A stretch of 64,000 nt of DNA, taken from Archilochus colubris. Lineage: Eukaryota > Chordata > Aves > Apodiformes > Trochilidae. Under the pieces are notes generated by a model. That model made no database searches. It was given only the letters and a program-made list of their open reading frames with translations, and was not told where the DNA came from. Shown here one piece after another: positions 47,994-61,805 of this stretch; within the stretch, counting starts at the first letter, position 1, and each line of letters begins with the position of its first letter. The translations under genes and the position numbers were made by a program. The DNA lies in assembly GCA_023079485.1 (NCBI GenBank), contig CM041084.1:119892467-119956466 (forward strand), in the 5' to 3' direction.

Positions 47994-50000
47994 AAAACCT
48001 GGGGAAAAATAAGAGAGAGACAGGCATTGTTAACTCTTGTTGAGATCTTTGTCTCTGAAGGTTGCAAGATTAAACCTGGAACTGTTAAACTTAGGGGGGA
48101 GAGCCATTTAGAAAGCAGAATGGTGAACTGTAAATTCAATCCATGTTCTCCATTTTAAAAAAAAGTGCTTTTCCCCATTAAGTTTCTAACAGAATTGAAA
48201 GATGATTGTTTGAAAATGGAAAATAATAGGAAACACCTCTCCTCATATTTGTGAGTGAAATTATGTTGATATAAAAGATCCTAGAAGAATACAGGCTCTG
48301 TTACTCCCAGCTCCTCTGCTGTGCTCACTGCTAAGCTAAAACTCTATAAGCTAAACACATAAACTCTCATGGTTTAGAAAAGCCGTTTCTCACTTGGGAA
48401 AAAAAAATCTCTAAAGGAAGTTTATGTCATGAATACCCTTTAGGAGTTTTTACATTGCAATATATAGTCCTGACCACTGGCATAGATAAACTGGAATGAA
48501 GTAGTTTCTTCTGTGTCCATCTTTCCCTATGGCTTTCAAGGTACTCATGATACAAGGTACTTTTTGCCTTAGCAATTTGCTAGCTGTCACTTTCCTGTGA
48601 AATTGTATCCTTTGATCCAGTGGTCTCTAAGGATGATCTTGTGCAGATATTACATCTGCAGATGAGTTATTTCTTTCACTTTGCCATAGAGCATCTCTCA
48701 GTGGTCTCTAACTGCTGTTATGTTTTCATTTTCAGTACAAATGAGAAAAAACCTTTCTACAAAGAACTTCCTAAAGCACAGGAAAGAAGGAAATAATCCT
48801 GATTCTGTATCCCAAAAGCCCCTAGGAGGACCTCCAAAGAGAATGAATTCCAAAGCTGAGGTTTCTGCTCATACACTGCAACTCATAGCTTCCAGAGCAA
48901 CCAAGCCAAACCTTTATATTGATTGGCTTCCTCTCTTCAGGTGCTATGTCACTGAAACAGCCCAGTTGTTTCTAATGTGTTGTGATATCTGTTCTGAGCA
49001 TTCAACATCTGCTTTGGCCTACAAAATGCCTGCTCATTTTCCAAAATGAAATAACAGATTCTTTTGGGTACAAGAGAGTGTTGTATCCAAAAACTTAAAC
49101 CAAGGAGTTTACATTGCAAGGTCAAGCCTGTTGAAGTAAAAAAAAACAAAAAAACCCCGAACGAATTAAGACAGTCTGCTCAGCCTAGATTTGTCTCTTG
49201 TGCATGTGCACAAAATCTTTAATCATGTAAGCTCTGAACCAAGAAAACCCATCCTGATTCCTCAGCAGCTTTCAGCTGTCTTCTGCCAAAGTGCCAGAGA
49301 GGCAGCACACAACAGTTTTACTATCACCAGAAAAACTGGTGGCTATTGCAATATAAAATATTATGAATTCTAGAAGAATAAAATGGTGATAATCACGAGA
49401 CACTGCACTGCAGTCAAACACAACCCTTGCATTTGGCTTCATATTCATAGTCACTCACATTACAGATAATTCTCTCTCCAAAGACCATTGCTTGTTCAAC
49501 TGGAGTTTTGCAGGTGGGATCCAAACATTTGGTCAATAATCTGAAACCTGTTGCTGAAATGCAGAAGACTTGACATAGGCTGGTTTGTGCTCGCTCTCAG
49601 TTATGCCCAACTTAAGCCTCCACCTTTTGGGTAGGAGTAATTTTGAGTCTGTCTTGGAGCTCCCTCTAGTGCTTTACTGATCTAGTGCAACTCATATTTA
49701 AAGTTCCAGGAGATGTGTCCAGAAGAAAGGATTATTTTTGGGTGACTCTGAGTAAACAAAAGTATCTGCAAGGTTTTGTGTCTTCGCGTTTCAGTTACCT
49801 CACCTGAAATGTGTGTGCTTATTTCCTACTTTAAAAAAAAGTTAGAATAAAAAACACCTTTTTTTTTCCTTTTTTTCCTAACAACCATCTATAATTTTTA
49901 AGGTAATACGAGGAAATATTTTGATTCACAACCTATGGTATTGGTAACTGAAGCTGTAATAAAACAATTGTATATTAAACCTATGACATGCATTTTTAAG
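47994..50000. other. Intergenic DNA, nothing recognised
   Basis: AT-rich unique sequence. Open frames under 110 codons (48720-49049 plus is the longest) have no recognisable domain. Confidence 0.5.
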
Positions 50001-50509
50001 ATGTGTTCAGTTTTAATCCCTTCACTACAGGAAGGACATGGAGGATCCAGAGCACGTCCAGAAAAGGGCAGCAAAGCTGGTAAAGGTTCCATGGCACATG
50101 TTTTATGAGAAGCAGCTGAAGGAACTGGAGTTGTTTACCCTGGAGAAAAGGAGGGTCAGGGGTGAACTTATCACTCTCTACAACTACCTTAGAGGAGACT
50201 GCAGTGAGGTGGGAGCTGGTCTCTTTTCCCAAGTAATTGCTTTTCCCAAGCAATAAAAACCAGGAAATGGTCTCAAGTTGTGCTAAGGAAAATTTAGATT
50301 GAGTAGTAGGAAAAATTTCTTCACAAAAGGGCTTGTCAGCCATTGGAATAGGCTGCCTGGGGAAGTGGTGGAGTCACCATCCCTGGAGATATTTAGAAGG
50401 ATGTGGTGCTTAAGAATGTTGTTTAGTGGTGGTCTTGGCAGTGTTAGATTAATAGTAGGACTTTATAATCTTGAGGGTTTTTTCTAACCTAAATGAGTCT
50501 GTGATTAGA
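50001..50509 (+). mobile_element. CR1 LINE, 5'-truncated, diverged copy
   Basis: CACTACAGGAAGGACATGGA, a codon run reading EKRRVRGELITLYNYLRGDC, CATTGGAATAGGCTGCCTGG and a tail with GTTTAGTGGTGGTCTTGGCA then TTCTAACCTAAATGAGTCTG. The frame is broken after SQVIAFPKQ. Same tail type as the intron 2 copy at 17407. Confidence 0.9.
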
Positions 50510-53500
50510 AGAGAAATATTTATAATAAATGTTTGGGATTGCTTTGCTCTACTTTCATGGTTTCTTCTCTATGAGTTTCTTTTAGCTGAATCCTAAAAGG
50601 CTCTTCTTTGATGTTGGTGGCTATGGGGTAAGTGCAAAGCCATCTATTGTAAGGAACATATTGTAGAAAGTCTAAGGAGACCAACCAAGATATTTCATAC
50701 TGCACTAACATGAGATCTGTTGGTCTTCAGTTAGCCATTATAATCTCTTTTGATTACTCTTCATTTACCATAACCTTCATTCAATCACTATTGCATATAA
50801 TTTGGTTCATTGACAAACATGAACAGGGTCTATGAGTACTCCAGCAGTTTGTTTTTTATTTGCTTTTTCACTCTAGGAAATGGTCCAGTTTCTCCAGTTT
50901 GATGTTTTAAGGAAAGAGAAATAATCTGCAAGCACTGCAGCCCAATGTGCTGCCATTTGGTGGATGAAAACAGATTTTTGTTCCATGTCATGGGACTAAA
51001 CGCTTCATGTGAGTATCTGTTGACTAACTCAAGGGGACCATGTGTTGTGAACTGATGTTTGGAGCAAAACTAGTTTGTACATTTGCAGTTATTTGTTTAT
51101 TTTCTTTGGGAACATTAAACACAAAGTATCTGTTGGTTTAGAGTTTGGCTACAGGCTTGTGATAGTTGGAAAACTGAAAACCTCTTGCCAAGGTAAACAA
51201 TTTTCACCAAAGTCAATTTTTATCGAGGAATTTGAACAAGCAAATTCTTTCTGCTAGGGGAACAACAGAAAACCTGAAGACAGAAGGAAATAAAAAAATA
51301 AAGAAAAGAAGAAAAAAAAGAAAAGAAAAAGAGAGTGAGTATGATGCTCTTGGCACTTCATTTTGTAATTTATTATTCTCTTGTCAACTTGAATCTGCAG
51401 ATACTCCTGTCTGCAAGTCAGTATGGGGCACTTCATTCAGTCTGTCAAGTCTTCTGCATTTCAGCAACAAATTTCAGAGTACTGACCAAATGTTTGGATC
51501 CCACCTGCAAAACTTAAGTTAAACAAGCTCTGGTCTTTTGAGAGAGAATTGTCTGCAACAGAAGTGACTATGAATATGACGCCAAATGCACTGTAGCTCT
51601 ATTGTATTTGCAATGCAATCTTATGCTATAACATTAAGTATACAGGGGAAATAATAGGACATGCTGGAAGTCACATTATTCTTCAGGAAATAATACATTT
51701 TGGGTAATCCTGACTTTTAACAATGAAGGTCCCATATAAAATCTTTCCTGTTAAACATTACCATGGGACAAACAAGCATAATGAATTTATTATGAGAGAA
51801 GTGTCCTTCCTCCCATGCTCAATCTACTCTATCAGAAAGAGGACAAAATTGAGGACAAAAACCTCTTTGTCTTCACAATAATTTTTCCTGATCTTCGTGT
51901 TGTAACTCAGTGGACAGACAATATTTTTTTCCAGAGCCACAATAGGTATCTTGCAAGCTTCATCTGCTGTTTGGAAGTAGATTTCTGTTTTTTCTATCTT
52001 GCCAGATGACCAGGGAAGCATAGCACAAATATTAAAAAAAATAAAATAAAACTAATCTGAGACAGTTCCTACTAGAGAGGAAAAAAAGTAGTGTGTCTTG
52101 AAATGAAGACTGGCAGAAATCTTGAACCCTGCTGCTAGAGCTGGAAGGGGTACAAACCTGCTTTGGGAGGGAAGTATGGAAATTGGGGTTGAAACCAAAG
52201 TTGGATGTTTCTCAGGAGCCATGCTTGGAACTTGAGAGGTAAATCATTTGCTACTGTCAGAATAGCAGTCTTATCCTGTAGGATCAGAATGCTGTATGCA
52301 GTATTTGGGGATGATTAGTTCCATCCATGGACTGGCTACTCATTTTCTTTCTATATAGGATTTTTTTCTTTTTGGGCTTTCTTAACAGATTGCTGCTTCA
52401 CAGATGAGTGGAAGCATGCAGGTTTCTAACTAAGGCAATTCTGACTTGCTGTAATTTTCCAAGCTGACATTTTGAATTATGTTCAGTAAAGTTGTATTTG
52501 TGAAATATTTTTCTCATCCTTTGTCTTCTCTTGGCTCTAAATTGACCATAGGCTAGCAAGAATTGTCATGTTGTTCCCATTACAGGGAACTTTAGGTAAA
52601 CAGTTGAATGATGCTTCCCTTTGATGCCTACTGAATTTTTACTTGGCCTCTAAATATTTCAGTTTCAAGTTCTGAAAAGAAAGACATCTGTTTTAATCCG
52701 ATGTTACTGAAGAGTTAGAACTATAATTGGAATTGTAATAGCTTCATTGGATGTCAGGAAAAGGGTTGTATTTCAAGAACCTAATGGTTTTATCTATTGC
52801 ACAAGATGCTATCCTGGCTTGTAATATTTCAAGCTTGTTCTGCTAAAACGTGTTCTTCCTGATATCTCTAAAATTTTCCATTTCCTTTTCACACAATGAA
52901 GTGGTAATTTTTTGGTATATGACCTATATTCTCTGACCTATCTTGGTGACTTCTCTGACCTTTATTCGTGTATAAGATGAGGGGGCTGTTGCTTCTGATT
53001 GCTTAGAGCCAATTCACTTTGCTGAAAATTACGTGAAATAACAGTCTCATGTATCCAATACAAATTATCAATACAGTCACACTCTTAAACACGTTATAGG
53101 GCCCAGTGAATTCAAGTTTGACTAGGACTTTTGCCTGGAAAAAGACTTCCTCTTAGACTCAACATCAACATTTCAGTTGTGTGCCTTTATCTCATCTCTA
53201 TTTCTGAGGCAGTTTGCATTTTTAAATAGTAGAATACAGCATGTGTAGTGACATTTATGCAAGAACAACTTTCCATGACTATACCATGCATTTTCTGTCC
53301 AATTACTTAGAATTGAAAGAAGATATTTGAATTTTGTTTCTTTGCAATAGTTTTGCTTTACAGTGGTGTTCCTAACATTGATGAAAAAGGTTACATTGAG
53401 CAGGGCCTAGAAGATAAGAATTCACCTACCTCCTAGATTTCCTAACCTAAGCCTAGTTTGTAAAACTAGGCTTTCTTTTGCTTTTTCTCTTTCTTACTCT

Positions 53501-54004
53501 GTGAATCTTTATGCTTGCATGTTATACAGTCTAAAATGCATTGGAAGAATTGGGAAAAACATATTTTAATACACTCATACTGCATGTGGTCTGGTTTTCA
53601 TCAAGACAACATCATTATATATTATAATTACAATTGAGTAATAATTCATAATATTTTTCTGAAACAATGATGGCAGAAATGTTAATTCCCAAGATCATTA
53701 TGTGTACAGAACATCCTGAAATTATATCCCAGTTGCTAAAGCTGATGCCTTTAGTGCTCAGCCAGCAAGGAGGACTGGAGGAAGGATGCTAAAAATAATC
53801 CTTAAGAACTTCAAGGGAAGTAGTGGCACAAGTGATATTTGAATCCCTCATTGCCAGCAATGTGCCTTTGCAGCAAAGAAGGCCAAGAACCCTTCCAGTT
53901 TCAAGGATTCTTTGATTCATTCAGATCATCCATAAGAGACTTATTTTATATACACATCATTCATCTTTAAGCACAGATACAAACAGTGGTAAATGTATAC
54001 AGCT
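50510..54004. other. Intergenic DNA, nothing recognised
   Basis: AT-rich, with an A/G-rich tract at about 51286-51336. No gene or transposon recognised. Confidence 0.5.
51286..51336 (+). repeat. A/G-rich low-complexity tract
   Basis: Purine-only or nearly so: AAAATAAAGAAAAGAAG-like units ending in GAGAGTGAG. Confidence 0.8.
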
Positions 54005-54282
54005 ATAGAATCACAGTATCATAGATTGGGTAAGGATGGAAAGGATTTTAAAGATAATCTCGTTCCAAATCCCTTACACGGGCAGGGACACCTCCCATTA
54101 GACCAAGTTAACAAAATCCCATCCAACCTGTCCTTGAACACTCCTAGGAAGGGGGCATGCACAGCTTCCCTGGGCAACAGTGTCTCACCATCTTCATTTC
54201 TTCCTAATGTCTAGTCTAAACCTACCCTCTTTCAGTTTTAAACCACTACCCTTTGTCCTATTGCTACATGTGCTTGTGAACA
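54005..54282 (-). mobile_element. CR1 LINE 3' fragment, minus strand
   Basis: Reverse complement of a classic CR1 3' end: ATAGAATCACAGTATCATAG, GGCAGGGACACCTCCCATTA, GACCAAGTTAAC, CCATCCAACCTGTCCTTGAA, GTCTAGTCTAAACCTACCCT, AAACCACTACCCTTTGTCC. Small indels throughout. Confidence 0.92.
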
Positions 54283-57200
54283 AATATCTACGTGCATATG
54301 AAAGAAGAAATAACCACACAGATGCATACAAGCTGGACAGCTTTACTTCGGGGAATTATCTTGAAATAGGAGAAAAGCTTTCAAATCATAAAACATCCCC
54401 AAACCCCCAACGACTCTGAAAGGAAAATATAAATTGACTCTTTCCACAATGACCCAGATATCAGATTTAGAAACAAATTATCCAAAGTGAAAACTTATAA
54501 ATGGGATACAGGCTAAGGAAAAAGTTTAACTGGGGGTAAAAGACACAGTCAGATGGGGGTGATTCAGTCTCTGAGAATAACAGATATTGGCGATTTTCTG
54601 TGCATGTGAGGCAGAAGGAAAGATAGTTCCGATGTCTCAGTTTACTTGTTAATGAAAATATTTATTATTGTTTATCCTAAATTTTACTTCTGAGATTTCC
54701 TTATCCTCTGTTAGCGAATATAATCCAGTGTTAAACATTTGTACCTCTTTTTCTCAGAGAACTCCTCAAGAAAGTGCTTGTGCATCTGTCATCACAATAA
54801 GGGTGGATGGGGCTATGTGTACACACACCAAGAAGTCTCTGCAGCTGTGTATTTCTTTTCCTGTGGCTGGCACTGTGATAGATTTTTAATCCCATAATAG
54901 ATTTATGTGTGGTTAAATGCCAACTAATCATTAAGCACAGTATGTGCTTCCTCCTTGATTGCCAAGTAGTGCATTTCCTTTGAAACACACCCTCATGGTG
55001 CACATACTTTTAATTCATAATGATGCAGAAGGGAACAAGTCAAAAGCTGAAAGTAAGAAGCAGAATTTTTTAACATTCAGATTAGAAAAGCTGAGCAAAA
55101 ACCTCAAGGTTTTCCACAGCTTTTGTATCTGTCCCCCTCCTCCAGGGCAGTGTGTAAGTAGGGAGTCACAGTAATGCAGGTGAGCAAGGGTTCTTGTGAA
55201 CCAGTAAGTTTTGTTACTTGTTACCAGAGAAAATATTATCATATAGATCCTTTCATGATTGCTAGTAATACAGAAGAATTCACATAGATCTGGAAAATGA
55301 AAGAGCTTTGTCAAGTCTGTGGGCTTTAAATCTGCAAAAATATTTTTGCTGCTTTCCACTCGCTCTGATTTTAACATGAGATTTGATGGACAAAGGTGTA
55401 TAGGAACTAGAATTTCTGGAATGCAATGCTTGAATAAATAAATTCAGAAAACTGGAAATAATTTGGAGCGAGATATTTGAAGTGCAACCACAGCTTCTGA
55501 GCAAAAGGTCAGAAAGGTGATGAGAATTCTTCTCAAGTCCATGAAGCTGCCTGGTCTTATACATAATGCTGATCCTGCTTGCTTAGCATACTAAATAACT
55601 TCAAACAAACCAGCCTCATCAACCTAGATTGACCATGACCAACAAGGATTAAGTTTTCAATTAAAGAAAAATTACTAATGTGTGCTATAAGATATCCCCT
55701 TAGGGCACTTCACTGCAGCTCACTGTATATGTTACATCATTTATGACAAAGCAGTTCAGCTTTTCATGATAGCCCTGCTTGAGGGAATGCTTACAGCAGA
55801 TGGTTGAACAACATTAGTAAATGAAGGACTAAGCACCTTCTCCCCTTTAACAAATGCCATGAGAGTCCTACCAATTAATATTCAAGCAGCAGTAACTTTG
55901 AGCTCTCCATGTATCTGTTCCTGATCTGTGGGCTGGATATCTGGAGATATGCTTTATGTGGAAAATGAAACCTCCTGAGACTCCTATATGCTGCCCTTGA
56001 TATTAACCAAAGCTGCCAGCATTCTAATAATGCCTAATGAACAGTCAGTTAGTTATGGAATTCTGATAAATTTCAGCCATATCTGGTGAAAACATGAGAT
56101 ACAGCCACATCCATAAGGAGTGTGGAAGTCTTTCAAACCTTCCAGATGTTGATTTGGAAAGAGAAAAAATGCAATGCTTGAAACCACCCCTCTGAAATAT
56201 ATGTGAAGTCCAATGGAATCTCAGATTGATTTTTAGGAAGTCTTTTACATGCCAGTTTCTTTCCCCCTTGTCTTTCATTGTTTAATTTTTTTATGGAAGA
56301 AAAATACCTGCCTCAGTATTAAAATGCTTCCTGTGTTTGAAGGAAGCTAAAGGGACTTTAACAGATCTCAAAAATACCTGAAAATAAGACAAGGGCTCTT
56401 GAGCTGTATTGGAGTGAGTCCATCTGCTATTGGACACATTATGCTGTTTTACAGATGCCAAAAGAATGCAAAAATTCCCAACATGAACCAGAGGTGAGTG
56501 CCAGTATTCCAAAATGAAGCAAGCTGCATGAAACATTTAAAGTGCAATTCCTTGAGACATGGTATCAAAGGGAGATCTCATTTCAAGGAAATGGGGACAG
56601 ACAAACAAAAAAGGCTCAGTTTCATTCTATAAAAGCAAAATGTTCACAAGCAAATGCTCCACCATTGTGAAATGTGGAGCCCATAATTATTTCAATATCT
56701 TTCTACTTTATAACCATAGTTTCCCTTTAGAAATTCCAGATTTAAAACTGGAATGTTTATGGGAAAATATCTGATTAAACAAAGGCTTATATCACATAAA
56801 ATTCATCCTGTGTGGTAGGCCAGTTGCTGGAATAGATAATGGGTGTATCAGCAAGACTGGAGAAGGCATTGAGCCTGGGAAAATCACAGGAAAACATCAA
56901 TGATCTGCCCAACATTTACAGGGCAGACTCTTTTTCCCTCAACACAATAGGAGATCTGGCCAATAACCAGTGGACACAGATATCAATGGGCCCTCACCAT
57001 GGTCCATTGCATGCTCACTCAATTTTCCCAATGCAAGCAGAATCTCTGAGTGCTACTGAGCTTTAATTTACAGATCTCCTAGTGCCAGACATCAGGGGAC
57101 AAGGAAGGAAGTATCTCCACGTCTACTCTTGTTTGGTTGCTGAATACTTGGTAGGATTTCCAGGTAGCAGAGACAAAGTTTGGATCAGTTCTAAAGCTTG

Positions 57201-60200
57201 GCTGGTGTATTTAGGATCATAATCAAGTCCTGACATGTAACAGAGCTGAAGTGCTACGAAGGTGATACTTAGATGTCTTGGACCTTGAATTTCGGAGAGC
57301 CTGAGAATGGAGATGAAGGCTGGAGGCCACAGCAGGTGCTGAATGATAGAGGGCTGTTTGAACAAGAATTAATATCTTGAACTTTCTCCATGATCTTAAA
57401 AATCACATAGCAAATAGGCAATCATTAACGAAGGAAAAGAAAACCTTACAAGAAACAGTGTCTAAAGCAGGTTTATGCTGTCCAAAATCCATCTCTGCAA
57501 TGCCTGCCAGAATGAGTGCAAAAATGTTCTGGCAATTGCAGGTGAAATAGAGAGCAAGGAGCAAAGTAAATTTGCAAAAGAAATCAATACTTTAGACAAG
57601 ATGAGCTACAAAAAATAAGCAATTTTTATATTCTGAAAGGAAAAGAAGGGAAAAAGTTCTGAAATGTAAAGATTTGATCACTACTTTCAAGTAAAGAGCC
57701 AGGACTGAGAGAAAGGGAGAATGGCTTGGAATATCTGAGGAGTAATAGTGCTGACTACTGTATCACTGAGACTTTCCACAACTGAGCATCAGTTATACTC
57801 TGGGAAGAGAAACTGTCCATGATAGATATTTGAGAATAAAGCATAGATAGATATTGATGCCAGACAAGATTGTGGAACAGAAAAATTTTAGAGCAAAATA
57901 TTTTATATAACCTTTTTGGTTTTATGAACTCTTAGCTTTGTGCAGGAAGAAGCCTCAATGAGGCAAAGTTAAATCTTCAGGATCCTTGCAGCTCTCCAAA
58001 ACCATATTCTGCTCTAGTGCACTGAAAATTTTGGGCTTAGAATATGTTGTCTGGCAAGCTGCTGTTGTTTTGGGTCTCCTGTGTCTTCCATGTATTATTT
58101 GTCCATTTTGTGAAGATGTCCGAGACACTTCAGGGGGTTTCAAATTATTGTAGAAAACTGTTTATACAAACTACTGTTCCTCTGTCATGCCCTTTTTGGC
58201 CTCTCCTTGGCATTCTTCTTCATGGTTTGCCACTATTTTGCAACAGTGCCTGTGTTTCTGATCTCATTTCCCCCATCTCTCCATCTCATGGTACATTGCT
58301 AATTGTTGTCTTTTTAAAAAAATTGTCTTCTTTTAATTGCATATTCCATCTTGCTGCACTTGGAAATTCTCAGAGTTGGTGGGCATGAACACGTTGCGTT
58401 GTCAGTAACTGAGCACAAATAGGCTTATTCCAAAAACTCTGCCTGTGAAATTTCCCTAAATCTGTAACTCAGCATTGTGCTGAGGTTGTGTGTGGCACTT
58501 GCTCAACCTGCTTCTGTTCCTTTCTGAAACTAAGTCAGTGTGGGAAATATATAGGTTTGGATCCACAACAATGTTCAACAAGTGAGTTCTCCACAAATAA
58601 AATACATCCCAACAGATTCTGGAAACTTCTTTAAAAGAAGCCAAGGGTGGTGTCAAGTCATGCACAGCCGTGCATAAATCCCCCCACCCCCAGAAACAAG
58701 ATTTTTGTTTTGGGTTTTTTTTTTTTGGTTTTAGATTTTCTTTAGGGTTGAGTTTTCCCTCAAGAGAATCATAGCCCTTTGTTATACAAAATATATACAA
58801 TAGAACAACTTAGATACATTTGTATTGCCCAGTGTCCTAATACCTTACCAGCCACTAGAATGGACTATTAAATATTAGCCATAAAAGAAACATGTAATAA
58901 TTACAGCTTTGTTACATGGATGTAACAGGAGTTTCTGGGGAAATGATGAAGGAGAGCCTACAGAAAAAAGTCATGCAAGCAAATCATCCCTCAAAACATC
59001 TGAATCTTTTGTAAACAGCTTTCATACAATTATAGTTTTCATTTTGTAGTTAGGTTGCTATAATTTCTGCATGGTACTTAGTCTGGCCCTTATTGTAATT
59101 TCTCTGTACTGGAAAATAATTAGGCAGGATATGGTACTAGATCTATCAGCCATACATTTATTCAATATTTCAAAGTGCAAACAGGGAAGGTGAAGCTTAC
59201 CAAATGCTATTTAAATATACACAGTTGGATTTTCAAGTGGGAAGAGAACCTCAGTCTGAGGAGTTGACTACACCTTCCCAGATCCTTGCTAACCTCTCCC
59301 TACTTATAAAAATATCTTAAGGAAAGAAAAAAAAAAAAATCTGTTTTTAATATCTTACCCAAAGGGCAGCACTTTTAGAAGTGTATTGCCCCTAACCAAC
59401 TGATCTGTAGTGAATATTTTATCTAAATGGGATATTACTCCTTCTAGAATAATCCAAATGACTTCTTACAAGTTTAGACTTTTCCCCAGGATTTTGCTTT
59501 CCATCATTTGCCAAGCTAATAAAATGACAGCGTGAGGAGACTGTTCACTTGCCATACATATTCCTAGCCTATTTCATGCATATTTAATTTATTTCTACAT
59601 TTCAGAGTGGAAAAATAGACCAATAAATCATTCTAACGTACACAGATGTGGTTAAGATTACATTGCCTTCATTACAATGTCTTTGCATACTCTGATCTGG
59701 ATTTGTCTTGACTAGAATTTTTATGTTATTGTAAGTGATTTAGGGGAAAGTCCGTGCCTCATGTATATTTGCATGGTTCCTAGAACAACAGAACTTAAAA
59801 TACAAGTAGAGGCTTAGGGTACTTTTAGTGACTAAATCAGACTTTTATAGTCCAACTAATGTACTTTGGAAAAGTGGGTAAGCAGCTACATCATAACTTA
59901 TTGAAGAAGGGGTTAATGTTCAAGGTGATAATTTTGAAAAACTAAACAATAAACACCCCTCTTTCCCCCCCCCCCAAAAAAAAGCAAACCCTCCAACAAC
60001 AACAAAAAAACAGCAAACCAAAAAAAAAAAAGTCAGCATGAAGAAGATACCAAAAAGAGAATTTTTCTCTATGTAAGCAAATCCCTTGGAAGCAATTCTG
60101 CCTGGATTGTTCTGCGGAGAAATTAGGTCACATTTGGCTAACATCAGTTTATTGTCAGAGTAACCTGCTCCTTTGGCCCTTCCTGCTAAGATGTGTGTGT

Positions 60201-61229
60201 TTATGCTTGTGTGCACTTTCTCACAAAGGCTCACTGACAGCCTATGTTGAGAATCCTGCAAATGATGTTTTTTGTCTTTTTATTTTTTTCTCCTGTCACT
60301 GCAGGTGCTCTAGAAAGATGTGGGCCAAAAGGTTACTGAATGTTTAGGCTTGTTTGATCTTGGCATACAGTTTGGTTTCTTTTTCAAGAAAACCTATTTC
60401 CAGTGTAAAAGGTTGGGAACTGCTAGGCTGTTTTGCAGACTCTGAAGTCTGTGTTGTAGAAAAAAAGCCTTCCAATAATAATAACTGTACAAAGTCATTT
60501 GAAATTAATGTCTTATTATCTAGTCAATAAGGAACAAAGAAAAAGAACATTTGTTTGTTTTTTTTTCTTCTTAATCTGAAACAAGTCCAGAATTTAAGAG
60601 CTCTTTGGCCTTTTCAAGAACAAATTCACATGTGCTTTACTTATATGGCTGCCATAAAGTTGTGGTGCTTTGCTTTTTTGAGAGCTCCGTTATCAGTCTG
60701 ATATTTAGGATACTAAAATGACTGCCATAGTGTGATGCATTATTCCAAGATCTACACACAGCTTCAGAGGATATCATCTTTCTCTATGTCCTCACAGGTT
60801 TTTGAGTGCAGACAACTCAAAATGATTTGTGATCTTTAAACTATATGTGATCTTTAATTCAAATTCTCTCAACCAACCCAACCTTTGTACAGTGTTCTGA
60901 ATAAACAAGCCCAGTAACACATGGATAAACAGCAAGTAAATTCCCATATAGTGAGCTCTATAACCTCACAGAACAAAAATCACTCTGAAATAGAGAAGTT
61001 ATAAGATGGCTTTGTGGTTGCATAGTCCTGGGGCCAGCAGGAACTGGCCCAGACTCCACCACAACTTGTGAAACAAGTAGTCTCTGCTTTTAATAAAGGC
61101 AGTGGTATAGAATATGTGTCCAAAGGCAGCAGAGCGAAGTATGAAAGGGCATAGGTAGAAATTAAGGCACTCGAGAGGGAAGAAAATCTCATTGAACTTA
61201 AGTTATAGCCTGGAAGGTGAAGGTACTGG
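54283..61229. other. Long intergenic stretch, no gene seen
   Basis: About 7 kb of AT-rich unique-looking DNA. Low-complexity: T/G-rich 58708-58735 and C11 followed by A/C-rich sequence at 59965-60031. Open frames up to 120 codons (55015-55377 minus) have no recognisable domain. Confidence 0.55.
59965..60031 (+). repeat. C11 plus A/C-rich low-complexity tract
   Basis: Eleven C residues (59965-59975) followed by A-runs with interspersed C and two short GC interruptions. Confidence 0.85.
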
Positions 61230-61805
61230 AATTTCAAAACCAATTAACAAGGATATTTAATAAATCAAGGTAATTGGAAGTGCTGTGCCAATGAAGAACA
61301 GAAAAAAGAGAGGAAAAAAGTTCTGGGTAAGGTAACGTTAGCATAGCCTGTACTGTATTAAAAGACCAAGGACTAATTTTAAAGGAAAAATAATTAAGCA
61401 CATGGAGGTATAAGGAAAATAGGATAAAATGCCATATAAGGTTACCAGACACTGATTTTAAAGTTTAGCCCAGTATTTTTCTTTAATAAAAATGGACTTT
61501 AAGACTGGAGAAATACAGTAGATCTATCTGGATTTCAGTAAAGTGTTTGATATGCTGCCACAGAGGAAATTATTAGTTAAACTGAAATAAATGGGAATTA
61601 AGTGAAAAATTGCAAGGTGAATAAGGAACTGGCTAGAAAGAAAACTTAATGGGTTTCGTTTAAAAGGGAGCTCTGAGGCTAATGGGGAGTTACTAGATGC
61701 TTTTATAAAGGACCTATATTGGGCCAATCTTTGCATTTTCAGTAGAAATCACTGACTGAGAAAGCTAACAATGTTTTAAAGCTCTTGCTGATGACCCAGA
61801 ATTGT
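61230..61805 (+). mobile_element. Ancient CR1-type LINE, RT region, heavily decayed
   Basis: Blocks in the order of an old amniote (turtle/bird) CR1 ORF2: AATAGGATAAAATGCCATAT, then CAGTAGATCTATCTGGATTT directly followed by CAGTAAAGTGTTTGATATGC (the LDFSKAFDT motif region, damaged), AAGGAACTGGCTAGAAAG, GGGAGCTCTGAGGCTAATGG, TTGGGCCAATCTTTGCA, and near the end CTCTTGCTGATGACCCAGAA, where the RT active-site ADD motif should lie. Many stops and indels. The 5' boundary is uncertain. Confidence 0.72.

Noticed and set aside
53993..54419. Two plus-strand open frames
   Set aside because: Antisense of the minus-strand CR1 at 54005-54282.
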